A stretch of 64,000 bases of DNA from an uncultured Chlorobiaceae bacterium (GTDB taxonomy: Bacteria; Bacteroidota; Chlorobiia; Chlorobiales; Chlorobiaceae), in contig CAIRXW010000047.1 of the NCBI GenBank assembly GCA_903882665.1, positions 1 through 64,000 of the forward strand. The letters run 5' to 3'. Below, one piece after another: positions 35,659 through 45,634 of the stretch. A program made the position numbers and the translations under genes. The notes under the pieces are model-generated. The model was not told where the DNA came from. It saw only the letters and a list, made by a program, of their open reading frames with translations, and searched no databases. How positions within the stretch are numbered: the stretch's first letter is position 1; each line of letters starts with the position of its first letter.

Positions 35659-35936
35659 AGCGATTCGAAGGTCGGGGGCTCCCGATCAGGCTCATCAGGG
35701 TCAAATGCTCCGCTTTCGATAAGCTCCTGCCAGAGTTTCAGGCTTTCTGCTGCATCCTCTTCGTCGATGATTTTCAGGGCGAAGCCTGCATGGACAATGG
35801 TGTACTGCCCAACCTGAATGTCGGGCACATATTCGAGGCAGGCCCTTGTTTTTGAACCGTTCACATCAACAATGCCCATTTTGAGGCCGTTTTCATTGGA
35901 GAGTTCAACAAGTTTTCCGGGAATGGCAAGGCACAT
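35655..35936 (-). CDS. hypC: Hydrogenase maturation chaperone HypC
   Basis: The 93-residue chaperone starts [12 protein letters not shown]. The N-terminal Cys2 binds the iron unit and the large-subunit precursor. The acidic C-terminal tail (PDEPDREPP) is a little longer than in E. coli HypC. It is encoded between hypF and hypD, with a 56-bp gap to hypF. Confidence 0.95.
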   Translation of the reverse strand: MCLAIPGKLVELSNENGLKMGIVDVNGSKTRACLEYVPDIQVGQYTIVHAGFALKIIDEEDAAESLKLWQELIESGAFDPDEPDREPPTFESL

Positions 35937-35992
35937 TGGGCTTGGTGGTTTTTTTTGGAAGATGGTGGAATATAGGGGTTACAGGGCTTATA

Positions 35993-38359
35993 TCATTGCA
36001 CTCCGCGATAGTTGCCTTTGAGGTACTCCCGGCCAATGACGGCCTGGCCAAGGGAGATGCCTCCGTCGCCGAAGGGCACAAGGGCGTGGGTCAGCACCTT
36101 GTAGCCTGCGGCTTGCAATTCACTGACGAGGGCTTCAAAGATGATCTCATTCTGGAAGACTCCTCCGCTGAGTGCTACGGTTTTCAGGCCGGTCGCTTTA
36201 GATGCTTTTTCGACAATATGGTGAAAGCTGGTTACAAGGGTGCGGTGGAACCTCTGGCTTATTTCACTGATGGCCATCCCCGTTTGCAGCGCTGCGGCTA
36301 CATCCTGAATCAATGGCGAGAGCAGAAGAGTCCAGCGACCTTTTTGCTTATCCATCTCACAGCGAAACGACTTGTGGCCAATACTCCCCCCGGCGGCGTG
36401 CATCAGCGCAATGGCGGCCTCGCCCTCGAATGTGATCTCACCCCGCAGGTTGCAGAGAGCGGCAACGGCATCGAAAAGCCTGCCGCAGCTTGAAGTTTCA
36501 ACAACATTGACCCTCTTTTCGAGCAGTTCAAGCACCGGTGCAATCCCCCGCTCTTTCATGAAGGGCAGGTCGGGCAATTCAGCACAACTTCGATGAAGAT
36601 AGCCAAGTGCCGCCCGCCAGGGCTGAGTAACCGCCGCCTCTCCTCCCGGCAATGGCATCGGCTCAAGTGAGGCAAAGCGTTCCACACCGGCAGCGTCGCC
36701 GATGAGCAGCTCTCCGCCCCAGATTGTCCCGTCGGTTCCGTAGCCTGTACCATCGAGTATCAGGCCAATGGCCGGCCCCTCCTCCCTGTTTTCAGCCAGA
36801 CAGGCAGCAAGATGTGCGTGATGGTGCTGGACGCCAAGCAACGGAATGCTCTGCTTCAGCGACCACTGCGTGGTCATGTAGCCAGGATGCAGGTCGTGCA
36901 CCAGAAGCTCGGGCGTGGCCTGAAAAAGGTGCTGCAAATGGGCGACAACCTGCTCAAAATGTCGATATGCCTCAAAGTTTTTCATGTCACCGATATGCTG
37001 GCTCATCAGCGCATGGGTGCCTTTCAGAAGGGTAATCGTGTTTTTCAGTTCACCTCCGGTACCAAGTACGGTAGCCCCCCCTTCGCGCAGGTAAATAGGT
37101 GCAGGCACATATCCCCTGCTCCGCCTGATCTGGCGTAACGCTCCTGCAAGGTGGATGGTGACCGAATCGTCGCATTTGAGCCAGATGGGACGGTTATGCA
37201 CCAGAAAAACGTCGGCAATGCCCTTAAGACGCAAGAGTGCCTCCTTATTCTCACTCGCAATCGGCTCCTCGCTGAAGTTGGCACTCGTCATCACCATGAT
37301 ATCAAGGCTGCCATCTAAAAGCAGTGTGTGCAAAGGGGTATAGGGCAACATGACACCAAGCCGCTCATTGCCCGGTGCTATGGATGGAGCAAGGGCCATA
37401 CACTCCCTCTTTTTCAGGAGCACAATGGGCGCCTGGGCAGAACTCAATGCGACAAGCTCACCCGCACTCACCTCGCAGCAACTCCGAACAAGCTCCACAT
37501 CGCGCATCATGACGGCAAATGGTTTGGCTTCACGCCCCTTTCTCTCCCGCAGACGACGCACCGCACGCTCATTTCGACCATCTACGGCAAGGTGAAAGCC
37601 TCCGAGCCCTTTCACCGCAACAATCAGCCCCTTTTTAAGAAGCGCCACAGCGGCGACGACAGCATCACCCTGCGGGGATAACACACACTCCGGATCAAGA
37701 AGAAGAGGATCATGGAACGCCTCTCCAGACTCTGCAACAGTATCACACAACAGAGGCGCAACGCATGAAGGGTTGGCATCGAACTGTTTATGGCCTGCGA
37801 CAGCGTCAACCAAGGCAAGAGAGGGCCCACACACCGGGCAGGCAGTGGGCTCTGCATGAAAGCGCCGGTCGAGCGGATCATGGTACTCCTGCTCGCACTC
37901 ACGACAGAGGGTGAAGCGGTGCATCGAGGTCGAGGGACGGTCATAAGGGAGACGCCCCACAATAGTGTAACGCGGGCCGCAATTGGTGCAGTTGATGAAG
38001 GGATAACGGAAACGGCGGTTTGCTGGATCGAGCATCTCCCGGCGGCAATCGCTGCAGAGAGCAATATCGGGCGGAATGAGCGTCTCGACCCCGACACCGG
38101 AAGTCGAATCTCCGATCAAAAAAGCCTCTTCTGCAACGCAGGAAATGGTGCTCTCCTCAATGGACTCTATAATCGCAAGTGGAGGGCGTTCACCCGGCAG
38201 GCGCCGCAAGAACTCTTTGAGGAGAGCGGGCTCCCCCTGAACCTCAATCAGAACACCGGAGGCCGTATTGCGGATAAAACCCTTCAACCCGCAACGGACA
38301 GCGAGTCGGTAGACAAAAGGGCGGAAGCCAACGCCCTGTACAATACCGTTAACTCGCAA
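35993..38359 (-). CDS. hypF: Carbamoyltransferase HypF
   Basis: The protein of about 788 residues makes the carbamoyl-adenylate that becomes the cyanide ligands. The domains in order are acylphosphatase-like (GIVQGVGFRPFVYRLA at the N-terminus), two zinc-finger segments (CSDCRREML...CTNCGPRY and CRECEQEY...CPVCGP), a YrdC-like domain, and a Kae1-like C-terminal domain (VQHHHAHLAACLAE). No ATG is available near the start. TTG at 38359 with GGAGG 4 nt upstream is used here, though a few earlier in-frame codons could belong to it. Confidence 0.95.
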   Translation of the reverse strand: MRVNGIVQGVGFRPFVYRLAVRCGLKGFIRNTASGVLIEVQGEPALLKEFLRRLPGERPPLAIIESIEESTISCVAEEAFLIGDSTSGVGVETLIPPDIALCSDCRREMLDPANRRFRYPFINCTNCGPRYTIVGRLPYDRPSTSMHRFTLCRECEQEYHDPLDRRFHAEPTACPVCGPSLALVDAVAGHKQFDANPSCVAPLLCDTVAESGEAFHDPLLLDPECVLSPQGDAVVAAVALLKKGLIVAVKGLGGFHLAVDGRNERAVRRLRERKGREAKPFAVMMRDVELVRSCCEVSAGELVALSSAQAPIVLLKKRECMALAPSIAPGNERLGVMLPYTPLHTLLLDGSLDIMVMTSANFSEEPIASENKEALLRLKGIADVFLVHNRPIWLKCDDSVTIHLAGALRQIRRSRGYVPAPIYLREGGATVLGTGGELKNTITLLKGTHALMSQHIGDMKNFEAYRHFEQVVAHLQHLFQATPELLVHDLHPGYMTTQWSLKQSIPLLGVQHHHAHLAACLAENREEGPAIGLILDGTGYGTDGTIWGGELLIGDAAGVERFASLEPMPLPGGEAAVTQPWRAALGYLHRSCAELPDLPFMKERGIAPVLELLEKRVNVVETSSCGRLFDAVAALCNLRGEITFEGEAAIALMHAAGGSIGHKSFRCEMDKQKGRWTLLLSPLIQDVAAALQTGMAISEISQRFHRTLVTSFHHIVEKASKATGLKTVALSGGVFQNEIIFEALVSELQAAGYKVLTHALVPFGDGGISLGQAVIGREYLKGNYRGVQ

Positions 38360-38394
38360 ACGCCTCCGCTCTTCAGCGCTCTTCTCCCGGCAGC

Positions 38395-39198
38395 TCAGTG
38401 CTGTGCCATTTTACCTTCGAGCCACTCCCGCAATGCAGCAAGCCCCTCTCCGGTTTTGGCCGAGAGTTCAAACCATTCAAGATGGTGGTTAACCCGCATG
38501 GCATTCTCACGACATTTGGCCGCATCAAACTCCACATAAGGCAGAAGATCGATCTTGTTGAGAATGCAGATATCGGCCTCATGGAACATGGTCGGATACT
38601 TCAGCGGCTTGTCATCTCCCTCCGTCACACTGATAATGACCACTTTCAGCGCCTCGCCGAGGTCAAAAAGCGCCGGACAGACCAGATTTCCGACATTTTC
38701 GATACAGAGAAGCGAATTGTTTTGCATCTCAAGCTCTTTCATGGCGCGGTTGACCATCAGGGCATCAAGATGGCAGCCCGAACCGGTATTGATTTGTATC
38801 ACCGGCACACCGAGCGCCTGAATCCGATCCGCATCATTGGTGGTCTGCTGGTCTCCTTCGATAACGGCAACCGGAAAGCGCTGCTGCAGGGCCGGAATAA
38901 TTTTTTCAAGCAACGAGGTTTTCCCTGATCCTGGAGAGCTGAGAAAGTTAAGCGCAAAAATTTTTCTTGCCTCAAAATATCCCCGGTTTCGTTCGGCAAG
39001 CAGATTGTTTTTCTGAAGCACATCCTGTTCAAGCACAACCTTACGGCCTGAGCCCTCATGATGATGATCGCCATGCTCATGGCTGTGATGCTCCCCATGA
39101 GCGTTTTCGTGCTCGTTGACATGGAGATGATAGTCACTCTGGCCGGGTTTGCGGAGCACGGCCCCGCCTTCAGTTGAACAACCGCAGGTATCACACAT
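38395..39198 (-). CDS. hypB: Hydrogenase nickel-insertion GTPase HypB
   Basis: The 267-residue GTPase delivers nickel with HypA. The N-terminal CDTCGC metal site, a His-rich stretch (about residues 26-50) for nickel storage, and the P-loop SSPGSGKTSLLEK near residue 87 are present. It lies 3 bp after hypA, and its stop codon is 35 bp before the hypF start. Confidence 0.95.
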   Translation of the reverse strand: MCDTCGCSTEGGAVLRKPGQSDYHLHVNEHENAHGEHHSHEHGDHHHEGSGRKVVLEQDVLQKNNLLAERNRGYFEARKIFALNFLSSPGSGKTSLLEKIIPALQQRFPVAVIEGDQQTTNDADRIQALGVPVIQINTGSGCHLDALMVNRAMKELEMQNNSLLCIENVGNLVCPALFDLGEALKVVIISVTEGDDKPLKYPTMFHEADICILNKIDLLPYVEFDAAKCRENAMRVNHHLEWFELSAKTGEGLAALREWLEGKMAQH

Positions 39199-39201
39199 TG
39201 T

Positions 39202-39555
39202 TTATTCTTCCTCTTCTTCTATGGTCATTGATTGAATCAAAAATTCCTCACCGGAGATAATCTTCACCCGAAGCGACCGGCAAGCGGGGCACTCTGCATA
39301 GTAAAAGTTGACCGGAAAAGTCATGCCGCACTCACCGCACTCGCCCACTCCTTCCGGCTCCTCAATAGCGAGCAGCGCTCTGGCGGCAAGGGTGCCCGCA
39401 GCCGCTGCTGAAAAACAGAATTTCAGCGACTCCGGCTCAATACCTGCAAGCTTGCCAACAAGCAACTCAATTTCTGAAACCCATCCCGCCCCCTCCTGCC
39501 GCGCCCTCTCCTCCACTGCTTCAACAATGGAGAGCGCAATACTCATTTCATGCAT
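39202..39555 (-). CDS. hypA: Hydrogenase nickel-insertion protein HypA
   Basis: The 117-residue protein starts MHEMSIALSI, which contains the nickel-binding His2. Two zinc-binding Cys pairs (GECGECG and CPACRS) are present. It is the first gene of the minus-strand hypABFCDE cluster and is divergent from the molybdenum cofactor genes across a 157-bp AT-rich spacer. No hydrogenase structural gene lies in the window. Confidence 0.95.
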   Translation of the reverse strand: MHEMSIALSIVEAVEERARQEGAGWVSEIELLVGKLAGIEPESLKFCFSAAAAGTLAARALLAIEEPEGVGECGECGMTFPVNFYYAECPACRSLRVKIISGEEFLIQSMTIEEEEE

Positions 39556-39712
39556 TGACGAACCCTGATAAAGCAGATTGGCCGATTATTAATTGTCATT
39601 TATTTATACCAAGTTTTAATAGATTAACAAAAATCTTTCAAAAGAATCCCACCATTCCACAAAGAACTGGCAAGAGAGATTCATAACGCAGGTACAAACG
39701 CGGATAGACGTG

Positions 39713-40654
39713 ATGGATTTTAGCCATATTGACAACAACGGAAACATTGCCATGGTCGATGTTTCCACGAAACCCGGCACGCTCAGGAGTGCAAGAGCCT
39801 CCGGTTCCATCTTCATGCAGCCGGAAACCATTGAGCTGCTCTCCCGTGACGCTCTGCCGAAGGGCAATGTTCTGACAACAGCCAAGCTTGCCGGTATCTT
39901 GGCGGCCAAAAATACCGCCCACCTTATTCCCCTTTGCCACCAGCTCAATCTCACATGGGCGGATATTGTTTTTGACGTCCAAAAAGAGCGCATCGACATT
40001 GTTGCGACGGTGAAAACAAAGGAGGCAACCGGTGTGGAGATGGAGGCTTTGACGGCGGTATCGGTAGCCGCACTGACCATCTATGACATGTGCAAGGCGG
40101 TAGACAAAAGCATGGAGATCGGCGCAATAAAGCTTGAAAGGAAAACCGGCGGAAAATCTCATCAAACTGACGGGTACAGACCGAAAACATCAATTCTTGT
40201 CTTGTCGGACTCCATCTCTTCCGGACGTGCAGTTGACCGGTCGGGCCAACTGCTGCGTGAAGGATTTGAGGCTGCCGGCTGCCCCATAGGGGAGGTTAGG
40301 ATCATTGCCGACAATGAGGAGGAAATTGTCGCGGTTATTGATGAGTGGACGTCGGAAGGCATCGAGCTGATCGTCACGACCGGAGGAACGGGTCTCGGGC
40401 CCCGTGATGTGACCGTAGATGCTCTGCTTCCAAAATTTTCCCGTAAATTGCCGGGAATTGAGCAGGCGCTTTTTAACTGGGGACAGGGTAAAACAAGGAC
40501 GGCCATGCTTTCGAGGCTTGCGGCAGGCATGGTGGGCTCTTCGATGGTGATCTGCTTGCCTGGAAGCAGCGGGGCGGCAAGCGATGCCATTGAGTTGCTT
40601 GTGCCTGCCCTCTTTCACGCTTTTGCCATGATGAAAGGAGAGGGACACGCATGA
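39713..40654 (+). CDS. Bifunctional MoaC-MoaB/Mog fusion
   Basis: Residues 1-155 are MoaC (HIDNNGNIAMVDVSTKP, then AHLIPLCHQL and GVEMEALTAVSVAALTIYDMCK), forming cyclic pyranopterin phosphate. Residues 160-313 are a MoaB/MogA domain (TTGGTGLGPRDVT, then LPGSSGAASDA), adenylating molybdopterin. The junction passes through GGKSHQTDGYRPKTSILVLS. A GTG three bases earlier is in frame; the ATG at 39713 is chosen. The gene overlaps moeA by 4 bp. Confidence 0.92.
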   Translation: MDFSHIDNNGNIAMVDVSTKPGTLRSARASGSIFMQPETIELLSRDALPKGNVLTTAKLAGILAAKNTAHLIPLCHQLNLTWADIVFDVQKERIDIVATVKTKEATGVEMEALTAVSVAALTIYDMCKAVDKSMEIGAIKLERKTGGKSHQTDGYRPKTSILVLSDSISSGRAVDRSGQLLREGFEAAGCPIGEVRIIADNEEEIVAVIDEWTSEGIELIVTTGGTGLGPRDVTVDALLPKFSRKLPGIEQALFNWGQGKTRTAMLSRLAAGMVGSSMVICLPGSSGAASDAIELLVPALFHAFAMMKGEGHA

Positions 40655-41874
40655 TGATCACCGTCCAGGAGGCTCACCGCCTCATCAATCAATCAGTTGC
40701 AGCGTTAGGCATGGAGGAGCTGCCGCTTGACCAACTGCAGGAAAGAGTTCTTGCCCGAGAGGTGAGGGCTCCCTTTTCGCTTCCCCGTTTTACCAACTCG
40801 GCCATGGACGGCTTTGCCCTCAAGTGGAGTGATATCTCCGCCGCTTCGAGGGAGTCCCCGGTTCGCCTCCAGGTTACCGATAAGATTCCGGCAGGCACTC
40901 TCTCCACGTTGCCGGTTTCATCAGGCGGCTGTGCGGAGATTATGACGGGTGCACCGATGCCCGAAGGGGCTGATACGGTTCTGGCGTTTGAAGAGAGCAG
41001 CGGCTTTGGCATGGAATTTGTGAAAATCTACAAGGCTCCGAAAAAGGGGGCCAATGTACGGTACAGCGGTGAAGAGGTGGCTCTGGATGAAGTTGTTCTC
41101 CAAAAAGGGGTTACGCTCTCGCCCTCTGAAATTGCCGTGCTTGCCTCATTCGGCTTTGCATCAGCTCCTGTACACAAACAGCCGAGAGTTGCGATTGTCA
41201 CGGTTGGTGATGAGGTGCGCAACCCCGGTGAAGAGCTTTCCGGTGCAGAGATCTATAACTGCAACCGCTTTTTGCTTGAATCGGCCTGCCGCTCGCTCGG
41301 TATTGAGCCGGTCATGGTTCGCCATGCCCCTGATGACAGGGAGTTGTTGCGTGAAGTGCTTGCCCTTGCGCTCAACGAATGTGACCTGCTTATTACAGTT
41401 GGTGGTATCTCCTCCGGAGAGTATGACTTTGTCCAGCAGGAGCTTTCGGCACTTGGCGTGACAAAAAAGTTCTGGAAGATTGCTCAAAAACCGGGGAAAC
41501 CCCTCTATTTCGGCTCTTCAGGCGAAGGAAAAGTGGTTTTTTCACTCCCCGGCAACCCGGTTTCTGCACTGGTTTGCTTTGTTGAGTATTGCCTGTCCGC
41601 TCTTTGCGCCCTGGCAGGAAAACCGGCGCCTGTAAAATTTCATGCGGCTCTTGCCGAACCCTTTCCTTCCGACAAAAAGCGCCACCGCTTTCTTCTCGGA
41701 ACTGTCCGGGCTGAAGAGGGCCAGCTTTTGTGCAAAGCATCGCCGAAAGTTGAATCACACATGATCACTGCCGTCGTTGGCTCAAACTGCCTGATCGAAG
41801 CTGAGCCATCTGGGGAACCGTTTTTGAAGGGTTCCCGGGTACGTTGCACCATGCTCCCCTGGTCAAATCTTTAA
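40651..41874 (+). CDS. moeA: Molybdopterin molybdenumtransferase MoeA
   Basis: The 407-residue enzyme inserts molybdate into adenylated molybdopterin. The family motifs FTNSAMDGFAL (near residue 48), TGAPMPEGADTV, GDEVRNPGEELSGAEIYNCN and SLPGNPVSALVCF are intact. It starts within the end of the MoaC-MoaB gene (ATGATG overlap) and stops 4 bp before the MobB-MobA gene, forming one operon. Confidence 0.95.
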   Translation: MMITVQEAHRLINQSVAALGMEELPLDQLQERVLAREVRAPFSLPRFTNSAMDGFALKWSDISAASRESPVRLQVTDKIPAGTLSTLPVSSGGCAEIMTGAPMPEGADTVLAFEESSGFGMEFVKIYKAPKKGANVRYSGEEVALDEVVLQKGVTLSPSEIAVLASFGFASAPVHKQPRVAIVTVGDEVRNPGEELSGAEIYNCNRFLLESACRSLGIEPVMVRHAPDDRELLREVLALALNECDLLITVGGISSGEYDFVQQELSALGVTKKFWKIAQKPGKPLYFGSSGEGKVVFSLPGNPVSALVCFVEYCLSALCALAGKPAPVKFHAALAEPFPSDKKRHRFLLGTVRAEEGQLLCKASPKVESHMITAVVGSNCLIEAEPSGEPFLKGSRVRCTMLPWSNL

Positions 41875-41878
41875 CACA

Positions 41879-42970
41879 ATGCTCTTTCACCCTTTTGAAA
41901 TAGCCTTCTGCGGTTATTCCGGTTCAGGAAAAACAACCCTCATTGCCAAAGTTGTACGCCACCTCTCTGTTCGGCATTCCATTGCCTACTATAAGCATGG
42001 CTGCCACCGCTTTGACATCGACCGTGAAGGAAAGGATTCCTGGGTAGTCCGTCAGGCGGGGGCCGACACGGTCATGATTTCTGATCCTGAAAAAAAAGCC
42101 GTTATCACCGGCTCGGGCACAGGTACGCTGCTTGAGCGTCAGGCATTTGCAGAGCACGACCTGCTCATTGTTGAAGGGCTAAAGGAACTTCCACTGCAAA
42201 AACTGCTTCTGGTCGACTCCGGGCGAAAAATACTCGACCTTCTCAGCAATGGCAGCATCACCAATGTTGCCGCGCTGGTCGTGCCGGATGATCCGACTTC
42301 CTGGCCACCTTTCAGTGTTCCCCTTTTTCAGCGTGACAATATCGGCGCCATTGCCAGCTTTATTGAAAACCTCCTGCTTGACCGTGCGTTGAAAGAGCGA
42401 CCGCTGTATGGTCTTGTATTGGCCGGGGGGCGCAGTTCACGCATGGGGTGCGACAAGGCGCTCCTTGCATACCATGCGAGCAACCAGCTTGTTCACACGG
42501 CTAAGCTTTTGCAAAAGCAATGCTCTGAAGTCTTTATCTCCTGCCGGGAAGAGCAGGCAAAAGCATACCGCGACTTCGGTCTACCACTCATCGCCGACAC
42601 GTACCTCGGCATCGGGCCTCTGGGGGGGCTGCTCTCCGCCCAACGCTTCATGCCCGATGCAGCATGGATTGTTGCCGCATGTGATCTCCCCTTTCTTGAT
42701 GAGGCCATCATCCGTCAACTCTCTTCAGAGCGCGATCCCCTCCGTTTCGCAACAGCCTTCAGAAATTCTCAGTCGGGCCGCATTGAGCCGCTCTGCGCCT
42801 GTTATGAGCCAAAATCGCGCAACAGACTTCTTTTCAGGCATCTGGAAGGAGAGAACTCACTCGCCGCATTTCTCAACGAATCGCGCATCAGGGAGCTTGT
42901 GCCGCAGAAGAGCTGCGCACTGCAGAACATCAATTATCCTGGCGGATACACATTTCCACCTTCAACATAA
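41879..42970 (+). CDS. MobB-MobA fusion (molybdenum cofactor GTP handling)
   Basis: Residues 1-165 are MobB, a P-loop GTP-binding adaptor (FCGYSGSGKTTLIAKVV at 9-25). From about residue 178 the protein is MobA, molybdenum cofactor guanylyltransferase (GLVLAGGRSSRMGCDKALL, then CDLPFLD), which attaches GMP to form bis-MGD for DMSO-reductase-type enzymes. In E. coli these are separate adjacent genes. It sits between moeA and moaA with 4-bp and 2-bp gaps. Confidence 0.9.
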   Translation: MLFHPFEIAFCGYSGSGKTTLIAKVVRHLSVRHSIAYYKHGCHRFDIDREGKDSWVVRQAGADTVMISDPEKKAVITGSGTGTLLERQAFAEHDLLIVEGLKELPLQKLLLVDSGRKILDLLSNGSITNVAALVVPDDPTSWPPFSVPLFQRDNIGAIASFIENLLLDRALKERPLYGLVLAGGRSSRMGCDKALLAYHASNQLVHTAKLLQKQCSEVFISCREEQAKAYRDFGLPLIADTYLGIGPLGGLLSAQRFMPDAAWIVAACDLPFLDEAIIRQLSSERDPLRFATAFRNSQSGRIEPLCACYEPKSRNRLLFRHLEGENSLAAFLNESRIRELVPQKSCALQNINYPGGYTFPPST

Positions 42971-42972
42971 GC

Positions 42973-43968
42973 ATGAGCAATAGCTGTCAGAATCCCCTTG
43001 TCGATACCTTTCACCGGTCTGTAGATTATGTCCGCATTGCGATCACTGCACAGTGCAACCTGAGATGCTCCTACTGCATGAGTGAGACACATAAAGAGCA
43101 TTCAGACAGACTCTCACTTCTGAACAAAGAGGAGATGATCAGCATCATGGAGGTGCTGGCCAGCCTTGGCGTTACAAAGGTACGCTTTACCGGTGGAGAG
43201 CCCCTTCTGCGCCAGGATATTGCGGAGCTGGTTGGTAAGGCAAAAAAAAACAGCACCATAAAAACCGTAGCTCTCACAACGAACGGCCTTCTGCTCGACC
43301 GTTTTCTTCCCGCCCTGATTGATGCCGGCCTTGATGCCATCAATTTCAGCATCGACACGCTTGATCGTCGGCGATATCACGCCATAACACGACGCGACGA
43401 GTACCTGCGGGTACGGAAAAATCTTGACAAGCTTCTCGGTACAGGCCATATTACCGTAAAACTCAACGTGGTGCTTATGCGGGATATCAACAGTGATGAA
43501 ATAAGCCGCTTTGTTGATTTCACCAGAGATCACTCCATAACCGTGCGATTTATGGAGCTGCAACCCTTTGACGACAATCAAATCTGGCGAACCGGCAGAT
43601 TTCTCGGGGCCGATAAAATTCAGGAGTTGCTGAACGCTCACTATCCCGATCTTCAGAACGTCAATGGCTCTGCAACCGAGTATTTCAGCTACACCTTACC
43701 AGGACACAAGGGCTCAATTGCCATCATTCCTGCATTTACAAGAAATTTCTGCAGTCAATGCAACAAGATTCGCATCACTTCGGACGGAAAAATCATCACT
43801 TGCCTTTATGACAAAGAAGGAGTAAGCCTGCTTCCGCTGCTTCGCTCCGACGCAGGCGATCAAGCTCTTGCCGACCTGTTCAGAAAAGCGGTCTCACAGA
43901 AACCCGAAGACGGGAAACATTCCGCCAAAAACGCAGTCAGAACAAGCATGTCGGAGATTGGCGGGTAA
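42973..43968 (+). CDS. moaA: GTP 3',8-cyclase MoaA (radical SAM)
   Basis: The 331-residue enzyme catalyses the first step of molybdopterin synthesis with MoaC. The N-terminal radical SAM cluster motif is AQCNLRCSYCMS (near residue 28). A second C-terminal cluster motif is FCSQCNKIRITSDGKIITC (near 258). The C-terminus ends in Ser-Glu-Ile-Gly-Gly, close to the catalytic double glycine of the family. It is the last gene of the plus-strand cluster. Confidence 0.95.
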   Translation: MSNSCQNPLVDTFHRSVDYVRIAITAQCNLRCSYCMSETHKEHSDRLSLLNKEEMISIMEVLASLGVTKVRFTGGEPLLRQDIAELVGKAKKNSTIKTVALTTNGLLLDRFLPALIDAGLDAINFSIDTLDRRRYHAITRRDEYLRVRKNLDKLLGTGHITVKLNVVLMRDINSDEISRFVDFTRDHSITVRFMELQPFDDNQIWRTGRFLGADKIQELLNAHYPDLQNVNGSATEYFSYTLPGHKGSIAIIPAFTRNFCSQCNKIRITSDGKIITCLYDKEGVSLLPLLRSDAGDQALADLFRKAVSQKPEDGKHSAKNAVRTSMSEIGG

Positions 43969-43987
43969 AAGATTATCACATAGCGCG

Positions 43988-44428
43988 TTACTCTGCGTCA
44001 ATTTTGACAGCCATACCCGGCACAATCGTCCCGCCCTGCAAGACCCGGCAGAAGAGCCCCTCCTTTGGCATGATGCACTCTCCCGTTGCCACTTTTATGG
44101 CACATCCCGAATTATGGCACTCCTTGCCGATCTGGGTAATCTCAAGAAGAACAGCATCACCAACCCGCAGAGAGTCACCAACGATAAGTCCGGAAAAATC
44201 AAAACCCCTCGTCACCATATTTTCAGCGAACATGCCATGATCAAGTTCCGGCATTTTTTTGCGCATCCGGTCAATGCTTTCGCCAGCAAGAATGGAGACC
44301 TGCCGATGCCAATCCCCAGCATGAGCATCACCATCTATTCCCCACTCCCTCCTCAGGACGATCTGATGGACAACTTTTTTTACAGTTCCCTTTTCTGTAC
44401 TGATACAGACAGCTTCCACAAAACCCAT
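43988..44428 (-). CDS. MOSC domain protein
   Basis: The 146-residue single-domain MOSC protein has WGIDGDAHAGDWHRQVSIL (residues 29-47), KCHNSGCAI-type cysteines (ECHNSGCAI near 103) and GLFCRVLQGG. MOSC domains bind or handle molybdenum cofactor, as in the C-terminus of MocoSulfurase. It is convergent with moaA (20 bp apart). The pairing with Moco genes supports a role in cofactor handling; its precise substrate is unknown. Confidence 0.88.
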   Translation of the reverse strand: MGFVEAVCISTEKGTVKKVVHQIVLRREWGIDGDAHAGDWHRQVSILAGESIDRMRKKMPELDHGMFAENMVTRGFDFSGLIVGDSLRVGDAVLLEITQIGKECHNSGCAIKVATGECIMPKEGLFCRVLQGGTIVPGMAVKIDAE

Positions 44429-44631
44429 AACTCATTGAGATTTGAGTGTTCACCCTGTTATACTCATTCACGAGCAGGTGTAAATGGCAAATGCGCCCTC
44501 CCACTGCCGACCGGGGTGATTTAGCCCGAAATATACTATAGGTGCCACCAAAGCAGAAATCTCTTACGCATAACTATATGCACGGTAGTTTTTGATCATA
44601 ATTTTTTTGTACCTTTGGGGATATTTCTTTT

Positions 44632-45585
44632 TTGAAAAGCAACAATGACCTGTCGGATGTGAAGCACCTTACTGGATTATGCAATGTCCCGGCCAGTGAC
44701 ATCACCGGCATACTCGACATGGCCGCCGGATATAAAAAGAAGTTGATTACCGCCAATCCTTCTTTTGAGGCATCTCTTCACAATAAACGCATTGCGCTGG
44801 TTTTTTTTGAAAACTCAACCCGCACCCGATTTTCTTTTGAAATAGCCGCTCGCCACCTTGGCGCAGGGACACTGAACTTCAGCGCCTCATCAAGCAGTGT
44901 CAGCAAGGGGGAGAGCCTGAGCGATACCATCAAAAACCTTGAAGCGATGCAGGTGGATGCCTTTGTTTTGCGTCACCCCTCTTCGGGATCTGCTGACCTC
45001 ATCACCACAATCACCTCCAAAAACGTCATCAATGCCGGGGACGGATCACATGAGCACCCGACACAGGCACTGCTCGACATGTTCACGCTCCGCGACCATT
45101 TCGGAAAAATTGAAGGACTCAGGGTGATCATTATTGGCGACGTGCTTCACAGCAGGGTCGCCCGTTCAAATATATACGGACTCCTTGCAGCCGGTGCAGA
45201 GGTTGGCCTCTGCTGCCCGGTCACCCTGATGCCTCCCGATGCCGACCGGCTCGGCGTTACTCTCTTCACCGATCTCGACCTGGCCATTGCCTGGGCCGAC
45301 ACGGCCATCGTGCTGCGTCTGCAGCTTGAGCGGGCTACAGGAGGATACCTGCCCTCTCTTGAAGAGTACTCTGTCCATTACGGTTTGACCGATGAACGAC
45401 TTGAACGGATACAGAAACATCTGCTGGTGCTGCATCCTGGGCCGATAAACCGGGAAATCGAAATATCCAATAATGTTGCCGACCGCATACAACCACCGGG
45501 TTATTCGAGAAGCATGCTGCTTGAACAGGTGACCAACGGCGTCGCTGTCCGCATGGCGGTGCTGAACACCCTTCTTGCCGGGTAA
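44632..45585 (+). CDS. pyrB: Aspartate carbamoyltransferase catalytic chain
   Basis: The 317-residue enzyme of pyrimidine synthesis has the carbamoyl-phosphate site FFENSTRTRFSFEIAA (near residue 52), SSVSKGESL, and HEHPTQALLDM. The start is TTG at 44632; no ATG gives a full N-terminus. A GGGG lies 11 nt upstream. No pyrI regulatory-chain gene is adjacent, so it may form a simple trimer. Confidence 0.94.
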   Translation: MKSNNDLSDVKHLTGLCNVPASDITGILDMAAGYKKKLITANPSFEASLHNKRIALVFFENSTRTRFSFEIAARHLGAGTLNFSASSSSVSKGESLSDTIKNLEAMQVDAFVLRHPSSGSADLITTITSKNVINAGDGSHEHPTQALLDMFTLRDHFGKIEGLRVIIIGDVLHSRVARSNIYGLLAAGAEVGLCCPVTLMPPDADRLGVTLFTDLDLAIAWADTAIVLRLQLERATGGYLPSLEEYSVHYGLTDERLERIQKHLLVLHPGPINREIEISNNVADRIQPPGYSRSMLLEQVTNGVAVRMAVLNTLLAG

Positions 45586-45634
45586 AATAATCTCTTTCCA
45601 TGACTGCCGCTCGCTAACTCATCAACTCTTCGCC

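Noticed and set aside
39556-39712. Possible molybdenum cofactor riboswitch before the MoaC-MoaB gene
   Set aside because: The spacer is AT-rich, short, and lacks the conserved Moco motif segments.
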